In this document: in pieces, positions 53,493 through 62,571 of the stretch
Layout: the number at the start of each line of letters is the position of its first letter
How positions within the stretch are numbered: position 1 is the stretch's first letter
NCBI GenBank assembly: GCA_014654775.1
Contig: JACVZW010000007.1
Span: 62,001 to 126,000 of the forward strand
Source: Paracoccaceae bacterium
GTDB taxonomy: Bacteria; Pseudomonadota; Alphaproteobacteria; Rhodobacterales; Rhodobacteraceae
Length of the DNA: 64,000 nt
Direction: 5' to 3'
Notes under the pieces: generated by a model
The model's input: the letters and a program-made list of their open reading frames with translations, nothing else
What the model was told of the DNA's origin: nothing
The model's database searches: none
Made by a program: the position numbers and the translations under genes

Positions 53493-53729
53493 TCAGTCGC
53501 GCTTGTCTTGCCCCGGGGCGTCGGGGTCGTCCTGCCCCACCCCCTTGAACACCGCCTTGAAGGGCAGCGCCCAGAGGATGCCGAGCACCACGTAGACGAT
53601 GAGTTCCACGAGGATCGACGGGCGTTCGAACAGGCTGATCACATAGAGGGCTGCCGCGATGTAAAGCGGAAGCCCGATCAGAAGGATCAGGAGGGAGAGG
53701 CGGCGTCGGGTCTTGTAGGGCAGCGCCAT
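53493..53729 (-). CDS. DUF2842 family membrane protein
   Basis: The 78-residue protein has two membrane helices (about residues 11-31 and 40-60) and a charged C-terminal tail (GQDDPDAPGQDKRD). LWALPFKAVFKGVG is a family mark. Small alphaproteobacterial family of unknown function. It lies 13 bases after purA on the same strand. Confidence 0.9.
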   Translation of the reverse strand: MALPYKTRRRLSLLILLIGLPLYIAAALYVISLFERPSILVELIVYVVLGILWALPFKAVFKGVGQDDPDAPGQDKRD

Positions 53730-53742
53730 GCGGGGCCTTTCG

Positions 53743-55035
53743 TCAATCGGCGAAGGGGTCCGTCACGAGGATGGTGTCATCGCGTTCCGGCGATGTGGAA
53801 AGTAGGGCGACCGGGCATTGGATCAATTCCTCGATGCGGCGCACGTATTTTATCGCCGCCCCCGGCAGGTCAGCCCAAGACCGGGCGCCTGCGGTGGATT
53901 GGGTCCAGCCCTCCATTTCCTCGTAGATTGGGGTGACGCGGGCCTGAAGATTGGCGGCGGTGGGCAGGTAGTCGAGCTTTTCGCCATCCAGATCATAGCC
54001 GGTGCAGATGCGCAGCGTCTTGAAGCCGTCAAGCACGTCAAGCTTCGTCAGCGCGATGCCCGAGACGCCGGAGGTGGCGCAGGTCTGGCGCACGAGGACC
54101 GCATCGAACCAGCCGCAGCGGCGCTTGCGCCCGGTGACAGTGCCGAATTCATGCCCGCGTTCGCCAAGGCGTTCGCCATCCGCATCGAAAAGCTCGGTCG
54201 GGAAGGGGCCTTCGCCCACGCGGGTGGTGTAAGCCTTGACGATGCCAAGGACGAAATCCACCGCCGTTGGGCCAAGCCCCGTGCCCGTCGCCGCCATGCC
54301 CGCCAGCGTGTTGGAGGAGGTGACATAGGGATAGGTCCCGAAATCGACGTCGAGGAGCGAGCCCTGCGCCCCTTCGAAGAGGATGCGCTTGCCCGCGCGG
54401 CGGGCCTCGGTCAGCACCTTCCAGACGGGTTTGGCATAGGGCAGGATTTTCGGCGCGACTTCCAGAAGTTGCGCCTTGAGCCCGGCGGGGTCGATCGGTT
54501 CCAGACCAAGACCCGCGCGCAACGCGTTGTGATGGGTCAGCAGGCGGCCGATCCGCAGATCCAGCGTCGCCTCATCGGCGAGGTCCGCCACGCGGACGGT
54601 GCGGCGGCCCACCTTGTCTTCATAGGCAGGCCCGATGCCGCGCCCGGTGGTGCCGATCTTGGCGACCGAGTTCTGGTTTTCGCGCGCGCGGTCAAGTTCA
54701 CCGTGAACGGGCAGGATGAGGGGCGTGTTCTCGGCGATCAGCAGGTTGTCGGGGTTTACCTCGACCCCCTGCCCGCGCAGCTTTTCGATTTCCGACAGCA
54801 GCGCCCAAGGGTCCAGCACCACGCCATTGCCGATGACCGACAGCTTGCCGCCGCGCACGATGCCCGAGGGCAGGAGCGAGAGCTTGTAGACATTGCCGTC
54901 GATGACAAGGGTATGGCCCGCATTATGCCCGCCTTGGAAGCGGGCAACGATATCGGCGCGTTCGGACAGCCAGTCGACGATCTTGCCTTTGCCTTCGTCG
55001 CCCCATTGGGCGCCCACGACCACAACATTTGCCAT
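53743..55035 (-). CDS. purA: Adenylosuccinate synthase
   Basis: First committed step to AMP: joins IMP and aspartate using GTP. The 430-residue protein has [14 protein letters not shown] at the N-terminus (GTP loop and catalytic Asp13), [10 protein letters not shown] with the catalytic His, [29 protein letters not shown] and the C-terminal [20 protein letters not shown] lies before the ATG at 55035. Length and motifs are standard. Confidence 0.97.
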   Translation of the reverse strand: MANVVVVGAQWGDEGKGKIVDWLSERADIVARFQGGHNAGHTLVIDGNVYKLSLLPSGIVRGGKLSVIGNGVVLDPWALLSEIEKLRGQGVEVNPDNLLIAENTPLILPVHGELDRARENQNSVAKIGTTGRGIGPAYEDKVGRRTVRVADLADEATLDLRIGRLLTHHNALRAGLGLEPIDPAGLKAQLLEVAPKILPYAKPVWKVLTEARRAGKRILFEGAQGSLLDVDFGTYPYVTSSNTLAGMAATGTGLGPTAVDFVLGIVKAYTTRVGEGPFPTELFDADGERLGERGHEFGTVTGRKRRCGWFDAVLVRQTCATSGVSGIALTKLDVLDGFKTLRICTGYDLDGEKLDYLPTAANLQARVTPIYEEMEGWTQSTAGARSWADLPGAAIKYVRRIEELIQCPVALLSTSPERDDTILVTDPFAD

Positions 55036-55135
55036 CGGGACTGTCCTTTTCCGGTCCTGTGAAACCGTGCGTCCTATAGCGGGGTGCAGGGGGGATGGAA
55101 ACGGGGAAATGGTCGCGCTGCCCGCAGAGCGGGCC

Positions 55136-55177
55136 AAATTCGTTCGAACGAATTTGCAAATTTCTTCGAAGAAATTT
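55136..55177. repeat. Double palindrome element, copy 2
   Basis: Perfect palindromes AAATTCGTTCGAACGAATTT (55136-55155) and AAATTTCTTCGAAGAAATTT (55158-55177) are joined by GC. The second is identical to the first palindrome of the copy at 11341. It lies between the divergent purA and VOC genes, so it is not a terminator for either. Confidence 0.85.
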
Positions 55178-55217
55178 GTGCCTTGCGGCGGGGCCTCGGG
55201 GGCGGCAGGGTTGTGGG

Positions 55218-55607
55218 ATGTTCCTTTACATCACGCTTGGCACGAATGATCTGGCGCGCGCGACGCGTTTTTACGACCCGGTGATGGCCGCACTGGGCCT
55301 TGTCCGGGCGCGCACGCGGGACGACGAGATCGGCTATGCCACGCCGGGCGACACGCGCTGCCGCCTGTGGGTGACGCGGCCTTTCGACGGGCGGCCAGCC
55401 ACAGTGGGCAACGGGTCGATGCCTGCGCTGGTGGCGGCCAGCCGGGATGCGGTCGATGCCTTCCACCGCGCGGCACTGGACCATGGCGGCAGCGACGAGG
55501 GCGCGCCGGGATTGCGGCCCTTTGGCCCGTCCTTCTATGCCTGCTATGTGCGTGACCCCGACGGCAACAAGCTGTCGGCTGTCTGTGAAGGCGTGGCAGA
55601 GGGGTGA
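55218..55607 (+). CDS. VOC (glyoxalase/bleomycin-resistance) family protein
   Basis: The 129-residue protein has two beta-alpha-beta-beta-beta halves ([20 protein letters not shown] and [23 protein letters not shown]). The latter includes the typical DPDGN turn and terminal Glu metal ligand. The canonical N-terminal His ligand of glyoxalase I is absent at the usual place. Substrate unknown; it may be a dioxygenase, isomerase or binding protein. Confidence 0.9.
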   Translation: MFLYITLGTNDLARATRFYDPVMAALGLVRARTRDDEIGYATPGDTRCRLWVTRPFDGRPATVGNGSMPALVAASRDAVDAFHRAALDHGGSDEGAPGLRPFGPSFYACYVRDPDGNKLSAVCEGVAEG

Positions 55608-55616
55608 CGCGCCCAC

Positions 55617-55645
55617 TTGCGCGCCTGCCCCCTTGCGCCTAGATA
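55617..55645 (+). promoter_or_regulatory. Predicted promoter of secG
   Basis: TTGCGC, a 17-base spacer and TAGATA predict a start near 55652, 23 bases before the ATG. The arrangement nearly repeats that in front of the M3 peptidase gene. GCGCCTA-GA-TAGGCGC (55635-55650) overlaps the -10. Confidence 0.45.
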
Positions 55646-55674
55646 GGCGCGTCAGTTCGCGGAAAGCCTGCCTT

Positions 55675-56058
55675 ATGGAAAATGTCGTCCTCACCATCCA
55701 CCTGATCCTTGCGCTGCTGCTTGTCGGCGTCGTGCTGCTGCAGCGGTCGGAGGGCGGCGGTCTGGGGATGGGCAGCAGCAATTCCGTGATGACCGGGCGC
55801 GGGACGACAAGCGCGCTGCAGAAACTGACCTGGCTTTTCGCGGTGTGTTTCATCATCACCTCGCTGGTGCTGACCTATTTCGCGGCGCAGGGCGCAGGCG
55901 GCGGGTCGGTGATCGACCAAATCGGCGCGGATGCCCCGGCCCCCGAAGCGGGTGAGGCGCCGCTGGGGTCTGACCTGCTGCCGCCCGCGCCTGCGGATGC
56001 GCCGCTGACCCCGCCTGCGGCGGATGCTCCGGCAACCCCGCCTGCGGCCAACGAGTAA
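55675..56058 (+). CDS. secG: Preprotein translocase subunit SecG
   Basis: Small accessory subunit of the SecYEG channel, 127 residues. It has two membrane helices (residues 3-22 and 52-72) around the conserved cytoplasmic loop LLQRSEGGGLGMGSSNSVMT. A C-terminal Pro/Ala-rich tail (PPAADAPATPP, about residues 85-127) follows. That tail is longer than in E. coli but common in Alphaproteobacteria. It lies 158 bases upstream of pyrG. Confidence 0.95.
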   Translation: MENVVLTIHLILALLLVGVVLLQRSEGGGLGMGSSNSVMTGRGTTSALQKLTWLFAVCFIITSLVLTYFAAQGAGGGSVIDQIGADAPAPEAGEAPLGSDLLPPAPADAPLTPPAADAPATPPAANE

Positions 56059-56068
56059 CCACCACGTA

Positions 56069-56098
56069 TTGACGAAAAAGCCACGGGATGGCCTGCAT
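56069..56098 (+). promoter_or_regulatory. Candidate promoter of pyrG
   Basis: TTGACG (56069-56074), an 18-base spacer and CTGCAT (56093-56098) predict a start near 56105, just before the structured leader. The -35 is strong and the -10 weak. Confidence 0.35.
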
Positions 56099-56104
56099 CT
56101 TGCG

Positions 56105-56216
56105 GTCCGGTTGCAAGCCGGGCCGAGGTCGGGTAAGGCTTGACTCCCGTGATGGTGCGATTCCCCGGCGGGTTTCACATCGCCCCTTCTGACCTGACAT
56201 CACGGGAGATCCGACC
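56105..56216 (+). promoter_or_regulatory. Structured 5' leader of pyrG that can hide its ribosome binding site
   Basis: Three nested or adjacent stems are visible: GGTCCGG/CCGGGCC (56105-56111 with 56119-56125, one G-U pair), GGTCGG/CCGACC (56127-56132 with 56211-56216), and CTCCCGTGATG/CATCACGGGAG (56144-56154 with 56198-56208). The ribosome site GGGAG (56204-56208) lies in the 3' arm of the 11-base stem, 8 bases before the TTG start codon at 56217. This is the layout of a translational switch. I do not recognise a known riboswitch class. Confidence 0.5.
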
Positions 56217-57860
56217 TTGGCGCGCTATATCTTCATCACCGGCGGCGTGGTGTCCTCATTGGGCAAGGGGTTGGCTTCGGCGGCCCTTGGCGCGCTGTTG
56301 CAGGCGCGGGGCTACACGGTGCGGCTGCGCAAGCTGGACCCCTATCTGAACGTTGATCCCGGCACGATGTCGCCCTTTGAACATGGCGAGGTCTTCGTGA
56401 CGGACGACGGGGCGGAGACGGATCTGGACCTTGGTCATTACGAACGCTTCACCGGGGTGCATGCGCGGCAGAGCGACAGCATTTCTTCGGGCCGTATCTA
56501 TTCCAACGTGCTGGAGAAGGAACGGCGGGGGGATTACCTCGGCAAGACGATTCAGGTCATTCCGCACGTCACGAACGAGATCAAGAATTTCCTGCGCATC
56601 GGGGATGAGGAAGTCGATTTCATGCTGTGCGAGATCGGCGGCACGGTGGGCGACATCGAGGGGTTGCCCTTCTTCGAGGCGATCCGGCAGTTCATCCATG
56701 AACGCCCGCGCGGCCAGTCGATCCTGATGCATCTGACGCTGCTGCCCTATCTGGCGGCGAGCGGGGAGTTGAAAACCAAGCCCACCCAGCACTCGGTAAA
56801 GGAATTGCAGTCGATCGGTTTGGCCCCCGATGTGCTGGTCTGCCGGTCAGAACATCCGATCCCCGAGAAGGAGCGCGAGAAGATCGCGCTGTTTTGCAAC
56901 GTGCGGAAGGAGGCGGTGATCCCCGCCTATGACCTGAAGACGATCTACGAGGCGCCCTTGGCCTATCACCGGGCGGGGCTGGATCAGGCGGTGCTGGATG
57001 CCTTTGGCATCACGCCCGCGCCCAAGCCCAACCTTGCGCGCTGGGAGGATGTGATGGACCGCATCACCCATCCCGAGGGCGAGGTGCGGGTGGCCATCGT
57101 GGGCAAGTACACGCAGCTGGAAGACGCCTACAAGTCGATCGCCGAGGCGCTGACCCATGGCGGGATGGCGAACCGGACGAAGGTGCGGGCGGAATGGATC
57201 GATGCAGAGATCTTTGAACGGGAAGACCCTGCGCCGTGGCTGGAGAACTTCCATGCGATCCTTGTGCCCGGGGGCTTTGGCGAGCGGGGCACGGAAGGCA
57301 AGATCAAAGCCGCGCAATTCGCGCGCGAGAAGAAGATCCCCTATCTGGGCATTTGCCTTGGCATGCAGATGGCGGTGATCGAGGCGGCGCGCAACCTTGT
57401 GGGGCTGGCCAATGCTGGGTCGGAGGAATTTGACCACGAAGCGGGGGCGAAGCGGTTCACCCCGGTTGTCTATCACCTGAAGGAATGGGTGCAGGGCAAC
57501 CATGTCGTCGCGCGCAAGGTGACGGATGACAAGGGCGGCACGATGCGGCTGGGGGCCTATACCGCGCATCTGAAGGACGGGTCGCGCGTGGCGCAGGTCT
57601 ATGGCGAGGCGGTGATCGAGGAACGGCACCGCCACCGCTATGAGGTGGACATCCAGTATCGCGACCAGTTGGAGAAATGCGGGCTGATCTTTTCGGGGAT
57701 GTCACCCGATGGGCGGTTGCCCGAGATCGTAGAGGTCAAGGATCATCCGTGGTTCATCGGCGTGCAGTTCCACCCGGAACTGAAATCGAAGCCCTTCGCG
57801 CCGCATCCATTGTTCGCCGATTTCGTGCGGGCCGCGGTGGAAGTGAGCCGGTTGGTCTAA
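56217..57860 (+). CDS. pyrG: CTP synthase
   Basis: Converts UTP to CTP with glutamine and ATP. The 547-residue enzyme has the synthetase domain ([39 protein letters not shown], the [16 protein letters not shown]-like block) and a C-terminal class I glutaminase domain with Cys380 in LGICLGMQ and the His-Glu pair in VQFHPE. The start codon is TTG, forced by the invariant [10 protein letters not shown] beginning. Its leader is strongly structured. It follows secG. Confidence 0.97.
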   Translation: MARYIFITGGVVSSLGKGLASAALGALLQARGYTVRLRKLDPYLNVDPGTMSPFEHGEVFVTDDGAETDLDLGHYERFTGVHARQSDSISSGRIYSNVLEKERRGDYLGKTIQVIPHVTNEIKNFLRIGDEEVDFMLCEIGGTVGDIEGLPFFEAIRQFIHERPRGQSILMHLTLLPYLAASGELKTKPTQHSVKELQSIGLAPDVLVCRSEHPIPEKEREKIALFCNVRKEAVIPAYDLKTIYEAPLAYHRAGLDQAVLDAFGITPAPKPNLARWEDVMDRITHPEGEVRVAIVGKYTQLEDAYKSIAEALTHGGMANRTKVRAEWIDAEIFEREDPAPWLENFHAILVPGGFGERGTEGKIKAAQFAREKKIPYLGICLGMQMAVIEAARNLVGLANAGSEEFDHEAGAKRFTPVVYHLKEWVQGNHVVARKVTDDKGGTMRLGAYTAHLKDGSRVAQVYGEAVIEERHRHRYEVDIQYRDQLEKCGLIFSGMSPDGRLPEIVEVKDHPWFIGVQFHPELKSKPFAPHPLFADFVRAAVEVSRLV

Positions 57861-57933
57861 GCCGGTCGGTGGGCAGGACGGCCCATCCGAAACGAGTGTT
57901 GCGCGGGGCGCGGCTTCCGGGTTAGGCGGGGGG

Positions 57934-58719
57934 ATGCTTTCCTATCAGCACAGCTATCACGCGGGAAATCTGGCCGATGTGCAGAAGCACGCGCTTCTGG
58001 CTTGGACGCTGGAGTATCTGACGCGCAAGGACAAGCCGCTGTCCTATATCGAGACACATTCCGGGCGCGGGCTTTACGATCTTTCCGGCGCAGAGGCGGA
58101 AAAGACGGGCGAGGCGGCGCAGGGCATAGCGCGGGTGGAGGGGGCCTTTCCGGCAGATCACCCCTATCGCCGGTCGCTGGCCGGGGTGCGGGCGATGCAC
58201 GGGGCGCAGGCCTATCCGGGGTCGCCCCTTCTGGCGGCGATGGCGTTGCGCGAGCATGACGTGATGCATCTGGCGGAGTTGCATCCGCAGGAACATGCGG
58301 CGCTGGCGGGCCTTTTGTCTCCCTGGGGCGCGCATGTGCATAAGCGCGACGGGTTCGAGATGGCCTTGGCGATCACGCCGCCCACGCCGCGGCGGGGGAT
58401 GCTGCTGATTGATCCGTCCTATGAGGTGAAGGCGGATTACCAGACCCTCCCGAAGTTCATCGGGCAGGTGGCGCGGAAGTGGAATGTGGGGATCATCGCG
58501 CTGTGGTACCCGATCCTGACCGATGGCCTGCATGAGGGGATGCTGCGCGCCCTGATGGCCGCGCATCCCGAGGCGCTGCGGCACGAGCTGCGGTTTCCGC
58601 CGGTGCGCGATGGGCACAGGATGGTGGGATCGGGGATATGGATGCTGAACCCGCCCTTCGGAATCGAGGCGGAATGCGCGCGGCTGGAGGCGATCTTTGC
58701 GGGGCTGGGCCATGCTTGA
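57934..58719 (+). CDS. rlmJ: 23S rRNA (adenine(2030)-N6)-methyltransferase
   Basis: The 261-residue SAM-dependent enzyme begins MLSYQHSYHAGNLADVQKHA, diagnostic of RlmJ. It has the SAM motif YIETHSGRGLYDL and the catalytic DPSYEVKADY (DPPY-type, here DPSY). The C-terminus has SGIWMLNPPFG. It overlaps the PhzF gene by 8 bases. Confidence 0.94.
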   Translation: MLSYQHSYHAGNLADVQKHALLAWTLEYLTRKDKPLSYIETHSGRGLYDLSGAEAEKTGEAAQGIARVEGAFPADHPYRRSLAGVRAMHGAQAYPGSPLLAAMALREHDVMHLAELHPQEHAALAGLLSPWGAHVHKRDGFEMALAITPPTPRRGMLLIDPSYEVKADYQTLPKFIGQVARKWNVGIIALWYPILTDGLHEGMLRALMAAHPEALRHELRFPPVRDGHRMVGSGIWMLNPPFGIEAECARLEAIFAGLGHA

Positions 58720-59608
58720 GTTCCGCACGCTGGATGTTTTCACCACACGGGCCTTCACCGGCAATCCGCTGGCGGTGGTGCTGGGGGCGGATGGGCTGAG
58801 CACGGCGCAGATGCAGACCCTCGCGCGGGAATTCAACCTGTCGGAGACGATCTTCGTGATGGCGCCGCGCGATGCGGCCCACCGGGCGCGGGTGCGCATC
58901 TTCTTTCCGACGGCAGAGATTCCCTTTGCGGGCCATCCCACCATCGGCTGCGCGGTCCTGCTGGCCACGATGGATGCGGGCGCGGGGGATTTTGAGGCGC
59001 AGCTGGTGCTGGAGGAGGAGGCTGGTTTGGTGCCCGTCACTGTCTGGCGCAAGGGCGATGTGACGGAGGCGGAGTTCATCGCGCCCGTTATCCCGCACGG
59101 GACGGACGGCACGGTACATGCGGCCTTGGCCGATGCGTTGGGGCTGAAGGCGGGCGAGATCGGCTTTGGCGCGCATCGGCCAGGGGTTTGGCAGGGCGGG
59201 CCACGGTTCCTTTATGTGCCCGTGGCATCGCTGGACGTGCTGGCACGGGCGCGGGCGATGCAACCGCATTGGGATGCGGTGATGCAGGCGGCGGGGGTGG
59301 ACAGCGCCTATCTTTACACTCCCGGGGAGGATTGCGATTTCCGGGCACGGATGTTCTCGCCCACCGCAGGGATACCCGAGGACCCGGCGACGGGATCGGC
59401 GACGGCGATTCTTGCGGCGCAGTTGATGGCGAGCGGGGCGTTGGCCGAGGGGGTGACGCGGTTCCACCTGCGGCAGGGGGTAGAGATGGGGCGCGCGTCG
59501 GACCTGTTCATGACGGTGGAGGTGGCGAAGGGGTCCATCGCCGCCGTGCGAATCCGGGGTGCGGCAGTGCCGATCTCGGAAGGGCGGATCGCCCTCCCCA
59601 AAGCGTGA
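58712..59608 (+). CDS. PhzF-family isomerase/epimerase-like protein
   Basis: The 298-residue protein is built of two diaminopimelate-epimerase-like halves. N-terminal FRTLDVFTTRAFTGNPLAVV and the catalytic-Glu region FNLSETIFV (Glu about residue 46) are typical of PhzF, as are FPTAEIPFAGHPTIG and EDPATGSATAILAA. PhzF itself acts in phenazine synthesis, but most bacterial relatives have no known substrate, and no phenazine genes are nearby. Start at 58712 overlaps rlmJ. Confidence 0.93.
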   Translation: MLEFRTLDVFTTRAFTGNPLAVVLGADGLSTAQMQTLAREFNLSETIFVMAPRDAAHRARVRIFFPTAEIPFAGHPTIGCAVLLATMDAGAGDFEAQLVLEEEAGLVPVTVWRKGDVTEAEFIAPVIPHGTDGTVHAALADALGLKAGEIGFGAHRPGVWQGGPRFLYVPVASLDVLARARAMQPHWDAVMQAAGVDSAYLYTPGEDCDFRARMFSPTAGIPEDPATGSATAILAAQLMASGALAEGVTRFHLRQGVEMGRASDLFMTVEVAKGSIAAVRIRGAAVPISEGRIALPKA

Positions 59609-59621
59609 CGCAGGCCCCGTC

Positions 59622-59649
59622 TTGCCGCAGGCGCGGCGGATGCTAAAGT
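59622..59649 (+). promoter_or_regulatory. Predicted promoter giving a leaderless TerB-like transcript
   Basis: TTGCCG, a 16-base spacer and TAAAGT end 7 bases before the ATG at 59657, so transcription would begin at or next to the start codon. No ribosome site is present. Confidence 0.4.
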
Positions 59650-59656
59650 CCCGCCC

Positions 59657-60094
59657 ATGCTGCAAGCCATCCTGCGCGCGCTGAGCGCCCCCGAACCCGC
59701 CCGCCTGCCCGAACCCGATGCGCGCCTCGCCTTGGCCGCGCTGTTGGTGCGGGTGGCGAAGACCGATGGTCTTTATTCCGCCGAGGAGGTGGAACAGTTG
59801 GACCGCGTGCTGATGGCCCATCACGGCATTGGCCCCTTCGAAGTGGCCAAGCTGCGGGCCGAGGCCGAGGAGTTGGAGGCCGTGGCCCCCGACACCGTGC
59901 GCTTTACCCGCGCGCTGAAGGCGGCGACGGCGCTGGAAGATCGCGCGGCGCTGATGGAGGCGCTGTGGCGCGTGGCGCTGGCGGATGGCGTGCGCGATGC
60001 CGAAGAGGACCGGCTGCTAAGGATGGTGGCGTCTCTTCTGGGGCTAACGGATGTGGAATCCGGGCTGGCGCGGCGGCGGGCGGAACGGGGATGA
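59657..60094 (+). CDS. TerB-like domain protein
   Basis: The 145-residue helical protein has two TerB half-motifs, VRVAKTDGLYSAEEVEQLDRV and WRVALADGVRDAEEDRLLRMV, with conserved acidic residues that in TerB-type proteins bind metal. Tellurite resistance is the historical name; most stand-alone forms have unknown roles. It overlaps the PhnD-like gene by 4 bases. Confidence 0.9.
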   Translation: MLQAILRALSAPEPARLPEPDARLALAALLVRVAKTDGLYSAEEVEQLDRVLMAHHGIGPFEVAKLRAEAEELEAVAPDTVRFTRALKAATALEDRAALMEALWRVALADGVRDAEEDRLLRMVASLLGLTDVESGLARRRAERG

Positions 60095-60858
60095 GCGTGT
60101 CGTTGCCGATGTATGACCGCCCGGAACTGCGGGCTGAGACGGATCGCTATTGGGCGCTGATCCGCGAGGAGTTGGCGGCGCGGGGGATCGATGCACCGGC
60201 AGACCTGCGCCGGGGCGATGAGCAATTGATGCCGCTGTGGGAGGACCCGGACCTGATCCTGTCGCAGACCTGCGGCTTTCCCTATCGGGCGCGGCTGCAT
60301 GGGCGGGTGGAGTTGGTCGGCACGCCGGATTTCGGGAATGAGGGCTGTCCGCCGGGATACTACCGATCCATCCTGATCGCACGGGCCGTTGACCCGCGCG
60401 GGGACTTCGCGGCGTTTGACGGGGCGCGCATCGCCTATAATGACGGGTTGTCCCAATCGGGCTGGGCCGCGCCGATCAACCATGCGGCGGCCCGGGGCAT
60501 CCGCCTGCTGCCGGGGCTGGAGACAGGGTCGCATCGCGCCTCGTTTCATGCGGTGGCCGAGGGGCGGGCGGAACTGGCCGCCATCGACGCGCTGACTTGG
60601 GCGTTGATTTCCGAATTCGAGGATGTGTCGGGGGTGAAAGTGGTGGGGGCAACCGATCCCACCCCTGCCCTGCCCTATATCACCGCACAGGGCCGGGATG
60701 CGGTGGCTATCTTCGCCGCCGTGGGGGCCGCCATCGCGCGCCTTGATGCGGCGGATCGGGACCGGCTGCACCTGCGCGGGATCGTGGCTATTCCAGCCTC
60801 AACCTATCTTGCGGTGCCCATTCCGCCCTCGCCTGACCAGATCGCGCAGCAAAATTGA
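60091..60858 (+). CDS. PhnD-like phosphate/phosphonate-type binding protein lacking a signal peptide
   Basis: The 255-residue protein resembles type II periplasmic binding proteins of the PhnD group (SLPMYDRPELRAETDRYWAL, LILSQTCGFPYR, RIAYNDGLSQSGWAA, GSHRASFHAVAEGRAELAAIDALTW). Relatives bind phosphite or phosphonates for ABC import, but here no signal peptide is visible, no PhnC/PhnE genes follow, and it is coupled to the TerB-like gene. It may be a cytoplasmic sensor or enzyme built on this fold. Confidence 0.85.
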   Translation: MSVSLPMYDRPELRAETDRYWALIREELAARGIDAPADLRRGDEQLMPLWEDPDLILSQTCGFPYRARLHGRVELVGTPDFGNEGCPPGYYRSILIARAVDPRGDFAAFDGARIAYNDGLSQSGWAAPINHAAARGIRLLPGLETGSHRASFHAVAEGRAELAAIDALTWALISEFEDVSGVKVVGATDPTPALPYITAQGRDAVAIFAAVGAAIARLDAADRDRLHLRGIVAIPASTYLAVPIPPSPDQIAQQN

Positions 60859-60973
60859 TCAAATCGGCGGCGACGGGCTGTCGGCTATACCGAAAGGCCG
60901 TTGCATTGCCCCGGTTGATCAGTCTTACTCCGGCCCCACATAAGACCCCATAACAACAAGCCTGCTGCCAACA

Positions 60974-61753
60974 GTGACCTCGCCAAGCCCCGACACGCCC
61001 GTCATCCGCATCCGCAACCTGCACAAGAGCTATGGCTCTTTGGAGGTGCTGAAGGGTGTCGACCTGACCGCCCGCAAGGGGCATGTCGTGTCGTTGATCG
61101 GGTCGTCTGGATCGGGGAAGTCCACGCTTTTGCGGTGCTGCAACCTGCTGGAAGACAGTCAGGACGGCGAGATCGAATTCGAAGGCGAGGCGGTGCGCTG
61201 GAAGGGCGCTGGCTTGAACCGCCATCCGGCCGACAAGGCACAGGTGATGCGGATGCGCACCAACCTGTCGATGGTGTTCCAGCAGTTCAACCTCTGGTCC
61301 CACATGACCATCCTACAGAACGTGATGGAGGCGCCGGTGACGGTGCTGCGTCGCGATCCCAAGGAAGTGGAGGAAAAGGCGCGCGGCTATCTGGCCAAGG
61401 TGGGCATCGTCGAGAAATGCGAGGCGTGGCCCGCACAGCTTTCGGGCGGGCAGCAGCAGCGGGCCGCGATTGCGCGGGCGCTGTGCATGGAGCCCCGCGC
61501 GTTGTTGTTCGATGAGCCGACCTCGGCGCTGGACCCGGAGCTGGAGCAAGAGGTGGTGAAGGTCATCAAGGCGCTGGCCGAAGAGGGGCGCACGATGATC
61601 CTTGTCACCCATGACATGAAGCTTGCCGCCGATGTGTCGGACCATGTGATCTTCCTGCACAAAGGGAAGATCGAGGAAGAGGGTCCACCCGACCAGCTTT
61701 TTGGAAACCCGCAGACCGAACGGCTGCGCGGGTTCCTGTCCGCCACGGCCTGA
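60974..61753 (+). CDS. Polar amino-acid-type ABC transporter ATP-binding protein
   Basis: The 259-residue HisP/GlnQ-type ATPase has Walker A GSSGSGKSTLL, Q-loop VFQQFNLWSHMT, signature [15 protein letters not shown], Walker B LLFDEPTSALD and H-loop LVTHDMKLA. The insertion around RWKGAGLNRHPADKAQVMRMR is typical of histidine/arginine/octopine-type systems. GTG start. It leads a four-gene operon: ATPase, binding protein and two permeases. Confidence 0.94.
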   Translation: MTSPSPDTPVIRIRNLHKSYGSLEVLKGVDLTARKGHVVSLIGSSGSGKSTLLRCCNLLEDSQDGEIEFEGEAVRWKGAGLNRHPADKAQVMRMRTNLSMVFQQFNLWSHMTILQNVMEAPVTVLRRDPKEVEEKARGYLAKVGIVEKCEAWPAQLSGGQQQRAAIARALCMEPRALLFDEPTSALDPELEQEVVKVIKALAEEGRTMILVTHDMKLAADVSDHVIFLHKGKIEEEGPPDQLFGNPQTERLRGFLSATA

Positions 61754-61799
61754 TGGCCGGGGCATCCCCAAAACCGCATCAAACCCTAGGGAGATACCA

Positions 61800-62531
61800 A
61801 TGAAGAAGATGATGCTTGCCACCGCGCTGCTGGCGCTGACTGCGGGCGCCTCGCTGGCGCAGGACGTCGTGCGGATCGGCACCGAAGGCGCCTATGAGCC
61901 CTATAACTATATCGATCAGGCCACCGGCGAGTTGACCGGGTTCGAAATCGAACTGGGCAACGAGCTGTGCAAGCGCGCGACGCTGAACTGCGAATTCGTG
62001 CAGAACGCATGGGATTCGATCATCCCGAACCTGCAGTCGGGCAACTACGACCTGATCATGGCGGGCATGTCGATCACCGACGAGCGCGAAGAGGTGATCG
62101 ACTTCTCGCAGAACTACATCCCCCCGGCCTCGTCGGACTATCTGGCGCTGACGGCGGATGTGGCCATCGGCGAGGGCGCGGTGATCGCGGCGCAGACCGG
62201 CACGATTCAGGCGGGCTATGTGGCGGAGTCGGGCGCGACCCTGCTGGAGTTTGCGACGCCGGATGAAACCGTGGCCGCCGTGCGCAATGGCGAGGCGGAT
62301 GCCGTCTTTGCCGACAAGGACTATCTGGCCCCGATCGCGGCGGATTCGAATGGCGAGCTGGTCCTGCTGGCCGAAGAAGTGCAGCTGGGCGGCGGCGTGG
62401 GTATCGGCCTGCGCGAGACCGACACCGAGCTGAAGGACAAGCTGAACGCCGCCATCCAGACGATGAAGGATGACGGGTCGCTGAACGCGATGATCACCAA
62501 GTGGTTCGGCCCCGAAGCCGTGACGTTCTGA
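61800..62531 (+). CDS. Amino-acid-type ABC transporter substrate-binding protein
   Basis: The 243-residue periplasmic protein has a signal peptide (MKKMMLATALLALTAGASLA) and family-3 binding-protein blocks: VRIGTEGAYEPYNYIDQATG, LTGFEIELGNELCKRA, WDSIIPNLQSGNYDLIMAGM, ITDEREEVIDFS. This is the HisJ/ArgT/NocT-type pattern. A basic amino acid or opine-like ligand is plausible but not shown. AGGGAG lies before the ATG. Confidence 0.93.
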   Translation: MKKMMLATALLALTAGASLAQDVVRIGTEGAYEPYNYIDQATGELTGFEIELGNELCKRATLNCEFVQNAWDSIIPNLQSGNYDLIMAGMSITDEREEVIDFSQNYIPPASSDYLALTADVAIGEGAVIAAQTGTIQAGYVAESGATLLEFATPDETVAAVRNGEADAVFADKDYLAPIAADSNGELVLLAEEVQLGGGVGIGLRETDTELKDKLNAAIQTMKDDGSLNAMITKWFGPEAVTF

Positions 62532-62538
62532 TCCAAGG

Positions 62539-62560
62539 GGGGCGGCCTTAGGGCCGCCCC
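62539..62560 (+). terminator. Intercistronic hairpin after the binding-protein gene
   Basis: A 9-base stem (GGGGCGGCC / GGCCGCCCC) with a TTAG loop is followed by GTTCCTTT. Placed between binding-protein and permease genes, it probably raises the binding-protein to permease ratio by partial termination or mRNA protection. Confidence 0.65.
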
Positions 62561-62571
62561 GTTCCTTTACC

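Noticed and set aside
56105-56216. Assigning the pyrG leader to a known riboswitch or to SRP RNA
   Set aside because: None of the conserved cores I know (TPP, SAM, cobalamin, fluoride, glycine, SRP) is present.
58712-59608. Phenazine biosynthesis from the PhzF-family gene
   Set aside because: No other phz genes; most PhzF relatives are unconnected with phenazines.
59657-60094. Tellurite-resistance function for the TerB-like gene
   Set aside because: No terC, terD or terZ genes nearby; the domain alone does not imply resistance.
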